Positions 52,891-62,253 of a stretch of 64,000 nucleotides of DNA are shown here, piece by piece (position 1 is the stretch's first letter; every line of letters starts with the position of its first letter). The stretch lies in NCBI RefSeq assembly GCF_001552175.1, contig NZ_BCQR01000030.1:22415-86414 (forward strand), in the 5' to 3' direction. The DNA is from Actinomadura kijaniata NBRC 14229. GTDB taxonomy: Bacteria > Actinomycetota > Actinomycetes > Streptosporangiales > Streptosporangiaceae. The translations under genes and the position numbers were made by a program. The notes beneath the pieces are model-generated. The model was not told the origin of the DNA. It made no database searches and was given only the letters and a program-made list of their open reading frames with translations.

Positions 52891-54312
52891 ATGCCGATCG
52901 CGCCGCGCGCCCTGGCCCTGCCCCTCGCGGTCCTGCTCGCCGCGTCCTGCGACGACACGGGCCCGAAGAAGGTCGACCCGCCCGTCACGGGGGCGACCGC
53001 AGCAGCCCCGGCCCACGCGCCGACCGGGGGATCGCTGTCCCGGGAAGGGTGGTTCGGCTCCGGGGACCCGCTGCACGCGCGCGTCGAGGTGAGGGGCGTC
53101 GAGCGCGCCGCCGGCAAGGCCACCGCGCGCCTGGTGGTGACCTCCCTCGACGCCTCGGCCAAGCAGGCGGCGTTCCCCGTCACCCTCCTGGACCCGGTGA
53201 ACCGGAGGCTGTACCGGCCGGCCACCGCCCCCGAGGCCCGGCCGTTCGCGCCGAACGCGCCGCAGGAGGTGACCGTGGACTTCCCGGCCCTGTCGGGCCG
53301 CCCCGAGAAGCTGACGGTCCTCACGCCGGGCTCGGCGGGCGAGATCACCGGCGTCCCCGTCACCGGAACCGACGCCCCGCCGACCGCGCCCGCCGCCGTC
53401 GACCTCTACGACATCACCGAGGGCGAGACCCGGGATGTGACGGCCGGGGCCTCGGACGTGAAGCTGAACCTGCGCGCGGACGTGCTGTTCGCGTCCGGCA
53501 AGGCCACCCTGGGCGAACGCGCCGAGCAGGTCCTCGACGAGGCCGCCAAAGAGATCAAGGCCGAGGCCGACCCCTCCCGCCCCCTCACCCTGAACGGCCA
53601 CACCGACGGCGAGGGCGACGACGACCGCAACCTGAAGCTGTCCCGCGAACGCGCCGAGGCCGTCGAGAAGGAGCTCAGGACACGTCTGGGCAGCGGATTC
53701 ACCTACACGACCTCCGGCAGGGGCGAGCAGGACCCGGTCGCCAGGGAAGGCGGGAAGGACGACACGTCGGCCCGCTCCCGCAACCGCCGGGTGGAGATCT
53801 CCTACGCCGTCCGGCGAACGGAGACCACGGCCACGACCGCGGCCACGGCCACGGCCTCAACGTCCCCCGCGCCCCGGGGCGGAACGGCGACTCCGGCCGC
53901 GTTCCGGGCCCAGGACGGCGCCAAGGTCGCCAGCCGCCACGCCCGCTTCGGCGGGCAGAAGCGGCGCATCGACGTGAAACCGTTCTACCGGGACGGCGCG
54001 TACATCGTCGCGGTCTTCGACCTGGTCAACGAGGGTCCGGGCACCACGCCCCCGGACGCCTCCTACTCCCACCAGGACTATCCGGGCGGCCTGTTCACGT
54101 CGTTCAGCGTCGTCAACGGCAAGGACGTCCACCGCGCCGTCCGCATCGGCACCGGGACGACGTATCTGAGCGCGCTCAGCGCGGCGTTCCGCACGGCCCC
54201 GGGCGAGCCGAGCCGGGCCTACGTCTACCTCCCGGCCCCGCCCGGCGACCCGAGAACGGTCGTCTTCGACGCCGGACCTTTCGGAAAGGTGAACAACGTC
54301 CCGGTCTCTTGA
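52891..54312 (+). CDS. OmpA-like domain lipoprotein
   Basis: The 473-aa product has a lipobox (LAASC near residue 20) and an N-terminal beta-rich region to about 180. An OmpA/MotB-like peptidoglycan-binding domain (about 190-310) follows, with ADVLFASGKATLGERAEQVL, LNGHTDGEGDD and RSRNRRVEISY. The Ala/Thr linker leads to a C-terminal beta-rich domain (about 345-473). It probably holds the membrane and the wall together. The extra C-terminal domain is unusual for this family. The hairpin downstream supports a single-gene transcript. Confidence 0.82.
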   Translation: MPIAPRALALPLAVLLAASCDDTGPKKVDPPVTGATAAAPAHAPTGGSLSREGWFGSGDPLHARVEVRGVERAAGKATARLVVTSLDASAKQAAFPVTLLDPVNRRLYRPATAPEARPFAPNAPQEVTVDFPALSGRPEKLTVLTPGSAGEITGVPVTGTDAPPTAPAAVDLYDITEGETRDVTAGASDVKLNLRADVLFASGKATLGERAEQVLDEAAKEIKAEADPSRPLTLNGHTDGEGDDDRNLKLSRERAEAVEKELRTRLGSGFTYTTSGRGEQDPVAREGGKDDTSARSRNRRVEISYAVRRTETTATTAATATASTSPAPRGGTATPAAFRAQDGAKVASRHARFGGQKRRIDVKPFYRDGAYIVAVFDLVNEGPGTTPPDASYSHQDYPGGLFTSFSVVNGKDVHRAVRIGTGTTYLSALSAAFRTAPGEPSRAYVYLPAPPGDPRTVVFDAGPFGKVNNVPVS

Positions 54313-54341
54313 GATCACTTCGGGTCTCAGCTTGGTGACGG

Positions 54342-54365
54342 CGCCCGCCGGGGGTGTGGCGGGCG
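54342..54365 (+). terminator. Hairpin after the OmpA-like gene
   Basis: An 8-bp GC stem (54342-54349 with 54358-54365) with an 8-base loop, 30 bases after the stop. Confidence 0.6.
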
Positions 54366-54420
54366 ATCGGAACGGAAACGTAAACAGCACGGCTGCGGAA
54401 CGTCGTGCGGAGGTCAGCGG

Positions 54421-54675
54421 ATGGGCATCGGCGTCAGCATTTTCACGATCACCCTGGGGCTGATCCTCAAGTTCGCGATCCGCCCGGACGCGATGCGGGA
54501 CCCGATCGACATCCATGTGGTCGGCGTCATCCTGATCATCGTCGGCGGGGTCTCGTTCGCCCTGCAGCTCCTGATGATGATCAAGATGCAGCAGAACCAC
54601 CAGCAGCCCCGCAACGGCTTCCCCGACAACCACCGCGACCGCCTCTACGACGGCGAGAACCCGCCTCCGGCATGA
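54421..54675 (+). CDS. DUF6458-like small membrane protein
   Basis: The 84-aa product has two membrane helices (about residues 2-20 and 36-58) separated by RPDAMRDPIDIHVVG, with a polar C-terminal tail (RDRLYDGENPPPA). The family is widespread in actinobacteria and of unknown function. It ends four bases before the convergent LLM oxidoreductase gene, with no room for a terminator between them. Confidence 0.8.
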   Translation: MGIGVSIFTITLGLILKFAIRPDAMRDPIDIHVVGVILIIVGGVSFALQLLMMIKMQQNHQQPRNGFPDNHRDRLYDGENPPPA

Positions 54676-54679
54676 GCGG

Positions 54680-55606
54680 TCAGGAGCGGGTGAGGTCGCC
54701 CAGCAGGCGCCAGGTGCGCAGGCGGTCGGCGTCGCCGGTCAGGTCGGTCTGGGTGAACACGACCTCGGTCGCCCCGGCGTCGAAGTAGCGTCGCACCTGC
54801 CCGGCCACCTGTTCCTCGTCGCCGACGACCACCAGGTCGGCGGCGCGTTCGGCGCCCTCCAGCTCGATCACGCGCCGGTAGGACGGCACCCGGTCGTAGA
54901 AGGCGGTCGCCTCGGCGGCCGCCGCGCGGGCGGCGTCGACGTCGCCGGTCACCACGCCCGCCACCAGGGCGACGACGCGGGGAGCCGGGCGTCCGGCCCG
55001 TTCGGCGGCGGCGGTGATCTGCGGGACGATCCGCTCTTCGAGCGTGCGCGGTCCGGCCAGGAACGGCAGCGTGCCGTCGGCCAGCTCGCCCGCGACGCCC
55101 AGCGCCTGCGGGGCCATCGCGGCGACCAGCACCGGGACCGGCGGTTCGGCGCCCGCGACGGCGGCGGGCATCGGCGGGGCCGCGGTCAGCGTCTCGCCCC
55201 GGAAATCGGCGGTGCCGGTCTCCAGCAGCGAGCGGAGCGCGGTGAGGAACTCTCGCAGCCGCGTGATCGGGCGCTCGTAGGGCACGCCGAACGCGGGTTC
55301 GATCAGGTCCTTGGCGCCCAGCCCCAGGCCGAGCTGGAACCGGCCGTGCGCGGCGGCCTGGCTGGTCTGCGCCTGGCCGGACACCAGCAGCGGATGGCGC
55401 GCGAAGATCGGCACCGCGGAGGTGCCGACCCGCAGGCCCGGCACCTCCCGGCCGACGATCCCGGCCAGGGCGATCGCGTCGTGGTCGAAGCGCTGGCCGA
55501 TCCAGGCCGAGCGCAGGCCGGCGTCCGCGGCCCGGCGCGCCGCGGCGACCACGTCGTCGACCGCGTTGCCGGTGGCGGCGGGGTTGAGGGCGACTCCCAA
55601 TTCCAT
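54680..55606 (-). CDS. LLM-class F420-dependent oxidoreductase
   Basis: The 308-aa protein has a luciferase-like TIM-barrel pattern: MELGVALNPA, AADAGLRSAWIGQRF near 27, HPLLVSGQAQTSQAAAHGRF near 75, GLGLGAKDLIEPAFGVPYER, and PVPVLVAAMAPQALGVAGEL near 155. This resembles the MSMEG_4879-type F420 group. It should carry out hydride transfer with F420 (or FMN) on an unknown substrate. ATG 55606 is selected from the barrel start; the frame is open further upstream. Confidence 0.87.
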   Translation of the reverse strand: MELGVALNPAATGNAVDDVVAAARRAADAGLRSAWIGQRFDHDAIALAGIVGREVPGLRVGTSAVPIFARHPLLVSGQAQTSQAAAHGRFQLGLGLGAKDLIEPAFGVPYERPITRLREFLTALRSLLETGTADFRGETLTAAPPMPAAVAGAEPPVPVLVAAMAPQALGVAGELADGTLPFLAGPRTLEERIVPQITAAAERAGRPAPRVVALVAGVVTGDVDAARAAAAEATAFYDRVPSYRRVIELEGAERAADLVVVGDEEQVAGQVRRYFDAGATEVVFTQTDLTGDADRLRTWRLLGDLTRS

Positions 55607-55705
55607 GATCGACTCAACCGCGCCGGATTCCGGGCTATTCCGGTGGGCTTGGTTTCCTTCCGGATCGCCGGACGGGGCGCCGCCGCGCGGCGGCACCCCG
55701 CCGGG

Positions 55706-57058
55706 TCAGGACCAGGCCAGCATGTGGAGGGGGTCCTCCAGCATCGCCCCCACGTCGCGGAGGAACTTCGAGCCCAGCTCGCCGTCGATGATCCGGTGGT
55801 CGAACGACAGGGCCAGCGTGGTCACCCTGCGGATCGCCAGCTCGCCCCGGTGGACCCATGGCATGTCCCTGATCTGGCCGAACGCCAGGATCGCCGCCTC
55901 GCCGGGGGTGATGATCGGCGTTCCGGTGTCCACGCCGAACACGCCCACGTTGGTGATCGTGATGGTGCCGTGGGACATGTCCGCCGGGGTCGTCCTCCCG
56001 GCGCGGGCGGTCTCGGTCAGGTCGTTGAGCGCCTTGGCCAGGTCCGGCAGGGACATGGCGTGGGCGTCCTTGACGTTCGGGACGATCAGGCCGCGTTCGG
56101 TGGCGGCGGCGATGCCGAGGTTCACGTAGTGCTTGACGACGATCTCGTCGCCGGCCCACGCGGAGTTCACCATCGGGTACCGGGCGGCGGCGACCAGCAC
56201 GGCCTTGGCGACGAGCAGGAGGGGGGACACCCGCACGCCCGCGAAGTCCGGCATCTCGCGCAGGCGGCGCACCGCCTCCATCGTCTCCGTCACGTCCACC
56301 TGGAGGAACTCGGTGACGTGCGGGGCGGTGAACGCCGAGTTCACCATCGCGTTCGCCGTCGCCTTGCGGACGCCCCGGACCGGGACGCGCTCCTCCCGCC
56401 CGGCCGGGGCGGACGGGGCGGACGGGGTCGGCCGCGTGGCGGCCGGCTGCGCGGCTGCGCGGACGTCGTCGCGGGTGATGGAGCCGTTCGGGCCCGTCCC
56501 GGTGAGCGCGGCGAGGTCCACACCCAGGTCCTTGGCCAGCTTGCGGACCGGGGGCTTGGCGAGCGGCATGCCGTTGCCGGGCCGTTCGGCGGGCGGCGCG
56601 GGCGGCTGCTCGGGGACCGGGGCCTGCCGCCCCTTGCGGGGACGCCGCTTGGTCGCGCCCGGCTTGACGCCGTAGCCGACCAGCACCGGCTGGCGCTTGG
56701 GCTCCTCCGGGGTGACCATGCCCGGCTCGTCGGGGCTGGGCACCAGGTCCTGCTTCAGCGCGGCGGGCTGGGCCGGGGGCTCCGACACCGGCGTCGCCAC
56801 GGCGGAGGAGTCGGCGGCCACGTCCACCGAGATGATCGGCGTGCCGACGTCCACGGTGTCGCCCTCGGTGACCATCAGCTCGGTCACCACCCCGTCGAAC
56901 GGGCAGGGCAGCTCCACGATCGCCTTGGCGGTCTCGATCTCCACGATGGTCTGGTTGACCTCGACGGTGTCGCCGGGCTGCACGTGCCACTTGACGATGT
57001 CGGCCTCGGTCAGCCCCTCGCCCACGTCGGGCAGCCTGAACTGCTTGATGTCGCTCAT
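55706..57058 (-). CDS. 2-oxoacid dehydrogenase E2 (dihydrolipoamide acyltransferase)
   Basis: The 450-aa protein has a lipoyl domain at residues 1-80, with the lipoyl Lys in EIETAKAIVELP. A Pro/Ala-rich linker follows, then a peripheral subunit-binding domain near 165-200 (VRKLAKDLGVDLAALTGTGP) and a catalytic domain with FDHRIIDGELG near 415. It moves the acyl group to CoA in a pyruvate or branched-chain 2-oxoacid dehydrogenase complex. It is the last gene of an E1-alpha, E1-beta, E2 operon, five bases after the E1-beta stop. No E3 gene is nearby, so the shared lipoamide dehydrogenase is likely encoded elsewhere. Confidence 0.94.
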   Translation of the reverse strand: MSDIKQFRLPDVGEGLTEADIVKWHVQPGDTVEVNQTIVEIETAKAIVELPCPFDGVVTELMVTEGDTVDVGTPIISVDVAADSSAVATPVSEPPAQPAALKQDLVPSPDEPGMVTPEEPKRQPVLVGYGVKPGATKRRPRKGRQAPVPEQPPAPPAERPGNGMPLAKPPVRKLAKDLGVDLAALTGTGPNGSITRDDVRAAAQPAATRPTPSAPSAPAGREERVPVRGVRKATANAMVNSAFTAPHVTEFLQVDVTETMEAVRRLREMPDFAGVRVSPLLLVAKAVLVAAARYPMVNSAWAGDEIVVKHYVNLGIAAATERGLIVPNVKDAHAMSLPDLAKALNDLTETARAGRTTPADMSHGTITITNVGVFGVDTGTPIITPGEAAILAFGQIRDMPWVHRGELAIRRVTTLALSFDHRIIDGELGSKFLRDVGAMLEDPLHMLAWS

Positions 57059-57063
57059 CGGTG

Positions 57064-58050
57064 TCACCAGCCGAACGTCCGGTCGACCGCGTCCAGGATG
57101 CGGTCGAGATCGGGCAGGTAGTGGTCCTCCAGCCGGGACGGCGGGTACGGCGTGGAGAACCCGCCGACCCGCAGCACCGGCGCCTCCAGCCGGTAGAAGC
57201 ACCGCTCGGTGATCCGCGCCGCCAGCTCCGCCCCGAACCCCGAGTACACCGGGGCCTCATGCACCACGACGCACCGCCCGGTCCGCTCCACCGACCGCAC
57301 GACCGTGTCGATGTCCAGGGGGTTGAGGGAGCGCAGGTCCACGACCTCCAGGCTGCGGCCCTCCTCGGCCGCCGCCGACGCCGCCTCCAGGCAGGTCTTC
57401 ACCGACGGGCCGTAGGCCAGCACGGTCACGTGCTCGCCGGGCTGCACGACCCGCGCGGCGTGCAGCGGCGTCCAGGCGCCCGGGTCCTGCTCGACCGGCG
57501 CCTTGTCCCAGTAGCGCCGCTTGGGCTCGAAGAAGATCACCGGGTCGGGGGAGGAGATCGACTGCTGGATCATCGAGTAGGCGTCGGCGGAGTTGGAGCA
57601 GGCCACCACGCGCAGGCCGGCGGTGTGGGTGAAGTACGCCTCGGGCGACTCGGAGTGGTGCTCGACGGCCCCGATCCCGCCGCCGCACGGGATCCGCACC
57701 ACGACCGGCAGGTTCAGCCGGCCCAGGGAGCGCATCCCCATCTTCGCCAGCTGGGTGATGATCTGGTCGGCGGCCGGGAACACGAACCCGTCGAACTGGA
57801 TCTCGACCACCGGCCGGTACCCGCGCAGCGCCAGCCCGATCGCGGTCCCGACGATGCCCGACTCGGCCAGCGGCGTGTCGATGACGCGCTCCTCGCCGAA
57901 GTCCTTCTGCAGCCCGTCGGTCACCCGGAACACGCCGCCGAGCTTGCCGACGTCCTCGCCCATGACCAGGACCCTGGGGTCGTTCTCCATGGCCTTGCGC
58001 AGCCCCGCGTTCAGGGCCTTGGCCAGCGCCAGAGGTTCGGCGACCATCAC
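57064..58050 (-). CDS. 2-oxoacid dehydrogenase E1 beta subunit
   Basis: The 328-aa protein matches the transketolase-like E1-beta subunit: LVMGEDVGKLGGVFRVTDGL near residue 47, DTPLAESGIVGTAIGLA near 78, VVRIPCGGGIGAVEHHSES near 133 and EPVYSGFGAELAARITER late. It forms the thiamine-diphosphate site together with E1-alpha. The start lies in GTGATG overlapping the E1-alpha stop; GTG 58050 or ATG 58047 are both possible. Pyruvate or branched-chain 2-oxoacids are possible substrates. Confidence 0.93.
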   Translation of the reverse strand: MMVAEPLALAKALNAGLRKAMENDPRVLVMGEDVGKLGGVFRVTDGLQKDFGEERVIDTPLAESGIVGTAIGLALRGYRPVVEIQFDGFVFPAADQIITQLAKMGMRSLGRLNLPVVVRIPCGGGIGAVEHHSESPEAYFTHTAGLRVVACSNSADAYSMIQQSISSPDPVIFFEPKRRYWDKAPVEQDPGAWTPLHAARVVQPGEHVTVLAYGPSVKTCLEAASAAAEEGRSLEVVDLRSLNPLDIDTVVRSVERTGRCVVVHEAPVYSGFGAELAARITERCFYRLEAPVLRVGGFSTPYPPSRLEDHYLPDLDRILDAVDRTFGW

Positions 58051-59168
58051 TCACTCCCCTCGAACGAGGCCAGATAGGCGGCGAACTGCTCCTGCTCCTC
58101 GGTGATCAGCGGATGCCCCTCGGCGTACACGTGCTCGAACATCGCCATCGGCCCCGGATCGGGCAGTTCCAGACAGGCCTTGCGCAGGCCGCGGGCGTAG
58201 TCCTTGGCCTCGGTGTCGATCTCGTCGAAGAACGCCGCGTCCGCCAGGTCGCCGCGCACCAGGTACGCCTTGACCCGTTCGATCGGGTCCTTGAGCTTCC
58301 AGGCCTCCTCCTCGGCCTTCAGCCGGTACCGGGTCGGGTCGTCGGTGGTGGTGTGCGCGCCCATCCGGTACGTGTAGGCCTCGACCAGCGTCGGGCCCTG
58401 CCCGCTGCGCGCGTTCTCCAGCGCCTTCCGCGTCACCGCCAGGCACGCGAACACGTCGTTGCCGTCCACCCGGACGCCGGGGAACCCGTAGCCCTGCGCC
58501 CGCTTGTAGAGGGGGATCCGCGACTGCTTCTCCAGCGGCTCGGAGATCGCCCACTGGTTGTTCTGGCAGAAGAACACGACGGGGGCGTTGAACACCGAGG
58601 CGAACACGAACGACTCGTTCACGTCGCCCTGCGAGGTGGCCCCGTCGCCGAAGTAGGCGATGGTCGCGCCCGCCTTGTCGGTCCCCAGGATCCCGTCGCG
58701 CTGCATGCCCATCGCGTAGCCGGTCGCGTGCAGCGTCTGGCTGCCGATCACGATGGTGTAGAGGTGGAAGCGGTACTCCTCGGGGTCCCAGCCGCCGTGA
58801 CTGACGCCCCGGAACAGGCCCAGCAGGTTGAGCGGCGGGACGTTCCGGCACCACGCCACGCCGTGCTCCCGGTAGGTGGGGAAGACCATGTCGTGCTCGC
58901 CGAGGGCCCGCCCGGACCCGATCTGCGCGGCCTCCTGCCCCAGCAGCGACGCCCAGATCCCGAGCTCGCCCTGGCGGGTCAGCGCCACCGCCTCCAGATC
59001 GACCCGCCGCACGATCACCAGGTCGCGGTACAGCGCGCGCACCTGCTCGGCGGTCAGCTCCAGGGGGTAGTCGGGGTGGTCGACGCGCTCCCCCTCGGGG
59101 GTGAGCAACTGGACGAGGTCGGCGCCCTCCTGGACGCCCGGTGCGCCGCGCACGGAGTCGATCGTCAT
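58047..59168 (-). CDS. 2-oxoacid dehydrogenase E1 alpha subunit
   Basis: The 373-aa protein has the thiamine-diphosphate motif GDGATSQGDVNESF ending in FFCQNNQW near residue 170-205, and the phosphorylation-loop region YRMGAHTTTDDPTRYR near 270. The motif order and length match the PdhA/BkdA1 family. I choose ATG 59168 (GAGGAG about 8 bases upstream) over GTG 59177. It is the first gene of the three-gene operon and overlaps E1-beta by four bases. Family features do not settle the choice between pyruvate and branched-chain substrate. Confidence 0.93.
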   Translation of the reverse strand: MTIDSVRGAPGVQEGADLVQLLTPEGERVDHPDYPLELTAEQVRALYRDLVIVRRVDLEAVALTRQGELGIWASLLGQEAAQIGSGRALGEHDMVFPTYREHGVAWCRNVPPLNLLGLFRGVSHGGWDPEEYRFHLYTIVIGSQTLHATGYAMGMQRDGILGTDKAGATIAYFGDGATSQGDVNESFVFASVFNAPVVFFCQNNQWAISEPLEKQSRIPLYKRAQGYGFPGVRVDGNDVFACLAVTRKALENARSGQGPTLVEAYTYRMGAHTTTDDPTRYRLKAEEEAWKLKDPIERVKAYLVRGDLADAAFFDEIDTEAKDYARGLRKACLELPDPGPMAMFEHVYAEGHPLITEEQEQFAAYLASFEGSE

Positions 59169-59424
59169 TGATGACACTCCTCGTTCGGGGCCGGCGTCCG
59201 GGATCGCCGTTCACCGGCCGGCGTCAGTGGCCCCGCCCCCGGATAAGGGGACGAACGCCGCTAATGCCATCGTGGCAGACATCACACCCAGGGAGGCAAG
59301 TCCCCGATGACCGGATGCCTACCCCACCCGAACCACCCGAACGCCTTTCCACCCCGCCGTGACCCGGCGTGTCGCCACCGTCACCCGGCGGGGAACGGGC
59401 CGCGCGGCGGCCCCGGCCGGGGCG

Positions 59425-59976
59425 TCAGGCCAGGCCGGCCATGAAGTGGTGGCGGCACAGCGTCACGTACTCGTCCTCGCCGACCTGGACCAGGTCGCCG
59501 GTGTGGACCATGACGCCGTCCACGGTCCGCGCGTTGTGCGTGGCCCGCCGCCCGCACCAGCACCGCGACGACACCGGCAGCGTCGTGACCCGGTCGGCCA
59601 GCTCCACCAGCCGCCGCGACCCCTCGAACAGCCGCCCCCGGAAGTCGGTGAGGATGCCGTAGCACAGCACCTCGATCCCGAGCCCGTCCACGATCCCGGC
59701 CAGCTGCCCGATCTGCTTGGGGCTGTAGAACTGCGCCTCGTCGCACAGCACGTACGGCACGGGCGTCCGCGCGGCGATGTCGTCGTAGAGGTCGAGGCCG
59801 TCGGTGACGTCGATGGCGTCCGCCTTCAACCCCAGCCGCGACGTGATGTAGCCCGCGCCCGCCCGGTCGTTCTTGCTGTAGAGCAGCCCGCCGCCGCCCC
59901 GGCTGTGGTGCTCCTGGAGCAGGATCGTCGACTTCCCGACGTCCATGGTCCCCGTGAAGAAGACCAGCTCAGCCAT
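59425..59976 (-). CDS. tdk: Thymidine kinase
   Basis: The 183-aa protein is a type II thymidine kinase: P-loop TGTMDVGKST near residue 8, catalytic Glu in VLCDEAQFYSP near 78, and a zinc site from CWCGRRATHN near 138 and CRHHF near 174. The P-loop differs from the usual G-P-M-F-S-G-K-T by carrying TMDVGKST, as in an actinobacterial subgroup. It phosphorylates thymidine for salvage. The gene stands alone. Confidence 0.93.
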   Translation of the reverse strand: MAELVFFTGTMDVGKSTILLQEHHSRGGGGLLYSKNDRAGAGYITSRLGLKADAIDVTDGLDLYDDIAARTPVPYVLCDEAQFYSPKQIGQLAGIVDGLGIEVLCYGILTDFRGRLFEGSRRLVELADRVTTLPVSSRCWCGRRATHNARTVDGVMVHTGDLVQVGEDEYVTLCRHHFMAGLA

Positions 59977-60046
59977 CGACGAACCTTTCTCGGGACCTGC
60001 GGACCGACGGGATGATATCGGCGATCCCCGCCCGAACGCCCCGGGA

Positions 60047-61657
60047 TCACTCCCGGGACAGGGACCTGGTCGCCCCGGCCGCCACGGTCAGGCCGAGGAG
60101 GAAGCCCGCGCACACGATCAGGTTGGCGATCCACTGGTAGATCCCCTTCGGCGCGAAGACGCGTTCCTGGCCCAGGTCGCCGATCGGCAGCAGCAGGTCG
60201 AGGGTGTAGAAGAACGCGTTGAAGTGCGGGTGGTCGTCCTCGTTCAGGATGGCCGGACGGTGCAGCGAGAAGACCACCGTCCCGAACACCAGCAGCCCCA
60301 GCAGCCAGCTCGCCGCGCGGAACGGGCGGTAGCCGTAACCCACCGTCACGTCCTGCAGCCAACCGACGATCTTGCGGGGGAGGGACTGGGTCTTGCGGCG
60401 GTCGCGGGCCTTGGCCAGCAGGACCGTGCGGCCGTCGGCGTCCAGGCCCAGCGAGCGGTAGGTCTGCGCCAGCCGCTCGTAGGGCTGCGGCTGGTAGCCG
60501 TCGCGGTCGCGGCGGATCCACGCCAGGCGGTCGCGGGCCACCATGGGCGGGTCGAGGTTCTCGTACTGCAGGCCGTCGAGCTGGAGGCGTTCCGGCCAGG
60601 TCTTGGGATCGTCGCGCAGCAGGTTGAGCCGGGCGTAGGACAGGTCGACGACGCCCTTGATCGGCTCGGCGAAGTGCAGCAGGACCTCCTCGGCCTGGAG
60701 GCGCTGGAGGCTCAGCGCCGTCTCGCCGGGGTTGGACAGCCGCGCGCCGCGCAGGCTGAGCTGGCCGGTGATCCGGGCGCCCTCGAACGACACCGACCCG
60801 TCGGCCGTGAACCCGTCGGAGCAGTACACGTCGGTCTCCACGGCCAGGTCGTTGGCGTTCAGCGCCACGTCCCCGGGGTGGGAGAGCTTCGCGCCGACCA
60901 GCGACAGGTAGCCGCCGACCCGCGCGCCGCGCAGCCGCACCGCGCCGTTGGCCGTGAAGCCGCCGTCGCAGAACACGTTCGCCGCGACGTCCAGGCGGCT
61001 GGCGTACAGGGCCGCGCCGCCCTCGTTGTGCAGGTGCGCCTGCCGGAAGATCAGCTGGCCGCCGACGCGGGCGCCGGGCAGCCGGACCTCGCCGTGCGCG
61101 GTGAACCCGTGGTCGCAGTACACGTTCGCGTCCACGACGAGACGGTCGCCGAGCAGCGCGTCGCCGCCGGGGTTGGCCAGCTGCACGCCCGACATGTTCA
61201 GGATGCCCGCGATGTGCGCGCCGTCCAGCAGCAGGCCGCCGGTGATCCGGCTGCCCTGGAGCCACAGGTGGCCGTCGATGCGCGCGCCGGAGGCGTTCAG
61301 GCCCGGCATCCGGCACCGCATCAGGTGGACGGTGTTCATGCTCGCCCAGTACAGCAGCGGGGCCTCGTCGAACACGCAGTCGGTGAGGGTCAGCGGCACC
61401 GCCACCGAGGCGTGCCCGAGGTTGAGGTGCCCGATGATCCGGGCGCCGGTCAGGTTGACCGCCGCGACCTGCCCCGGCTCGGGCTCCACCGCTCCGGCCA
61501 GCAACGCCACCAGCACCTGCGCGCGGACCACCCGTTCGGGCCCCCAGCTCCCGGGGTCGGTGAACGCCGGGTCGCCCCCGGACAGGTCCACCACCTCACC
61601 GCGCGGAAAGGCCTCCCAGAGGCGGCGCTCGGGCGGCGACAGCTCCTCGATCTTCAT
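60047..61657 (-). CDS. Pentapeptide-like beta-helix protein with C-terminal membrane helices (paralogue B)
   Basis: The 536-aa protein begins LSPPERRLWEAFPRG, like paralogue A. It has a longer beta-helix-like region (LTGARIIGHLNLGHASV, CRMPGLNASGARIDGHLWLQ, VRLPGARVGGQLIFRQAHL) and the same C-terminal module with GYGYRPFRAASWLLG and HFNAFFYTLDLLLPIGDLG between two membrane helices, near 440-530. The N-terminus predicts cytosolic packing. ATG 61657 is chosen because it matches paralogue A. Function is unknown; membrane-associated oxidoreductase is a common but unsupported label. Confidence 0.75.
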   Translation of the reverse strand: MKIEELSPPERRLWEAFPRGEVVDLSGGDPAFTDPGSWGPERVVRAQVLVALLAGAVEPEPGQVAAVNLTGARIIGHLNLGHASVAVPLTLTDCVFDEAPLLYWASMNTVHLMRCRMPGLNASGARIDGHLWLQGSRITGGLLLDGAHIAGILNMSGVQLANPGGDALLGDRLVVDANVYCDHGFTAHGEVRLPGARVGGQLIFRQAHLHNEGGAALYASRLDVAANVFCDGGFTANGAVRLRGARVGGYLSLVGAKLSHPGDVALNANDLAVETDVYCSDGFTADGSVSFEGARITGQLSLRGARLSNPGETALSLQRLQAEEVLLHFAEPIKGVVDLSYARLNLLRDDPKTWPERLQLDGLQYENLDPPMVARDRLAWIRRDRDGYQPQPYERLAQTYRSLGLDADGRTVLLAKARDRRKTQSLPRKIVGWLQDVTVGYGYRPFRAASWLLGLLVFGTVVFSLHRPAILNEDDHPHFNAFFYTLDLLLPIGDLGQERVFAPKGIYQWIANLIVCAGFLLGLTVAAGATRSLSRE

Positions 61658-61754
61658 CGGCGACTCCGGGGACGGGTGCTGGTGCATCGTGCCCTGTCAT
61701 GGTGCCGTACGCTTCACCCCGTCAGGTAAACCAACGCACCTCAGGGGGACGATC

Positions 61755-61997
61755 GTGGCGCGCGTCGTCGTCGACGTCATGCTCAAGCCGGAGATCCTCG
61801 ACCCGCAGGGGCAGGCGATCGTCCGCAAACTGCCGCAGCTCGGGTTCGAGGGGGTCGCGGCCGTCCGCCAGGGCAAGCGCTTCGAGGTGGAGCTGGACGG
61901 CCCCGCCGACGAGGCCGCCCTGGAGCAGGTCCGCAAGATCGCCGAAACGCTGCTGGCGAACACGGTCATCGAGGACTTCGAGGTCCGCGTCCTCTGA
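61755..61997 (+). CDS. purS: Phosphoribosylformylglycinamidine synthase subunit PurS
   Basis: The 80-aa protein matches PurS fully: VARVVVDVMLKPEILDPQGQ at the N-terminus, then LPQLGFEGVAAVRQGKRFEV and a C-terminal ETLLANTVIEDFEV. PurS bridges PurQ and PurL in the FGAM synthase complex of purine synthesis. AGGGGGA lies upstream of GTG 61755. It is separated from purQ by an RsbW-like ATPase gene, an unusual interruption. Confidence 0.96.
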   Translation: MARVVVDVMLKPEILDPQGQAIVRKLPQLGFEGVAAVRQGKRFEVELDGPADEAALEQVRKIAETLLANTVIEDFEVRVL

Positions 61998-62253
61998 CCC
62001 GCCCGGCCCCCGGGGAACGCGCCGCGCCATCCGCCGGGCCCGCCCGCCGCGCCGTTCCGGCCGTTGTGGGAACGGTCCAGACCGCCGGGTCGGACGCCCG
62101 CGGAGATCATGTCGCGCAATGGTCATGAAAGACCGGACAGTATAGCGATTACGGAAGATTCCACCGGGGAAGTCCTATCTGCGTCGAGTCGTCGGGCGAG
62201 CTCCGGAACCGGGGGTCCGACCAGGGGGGCCTGGGAATGACACGAGGTGACCG

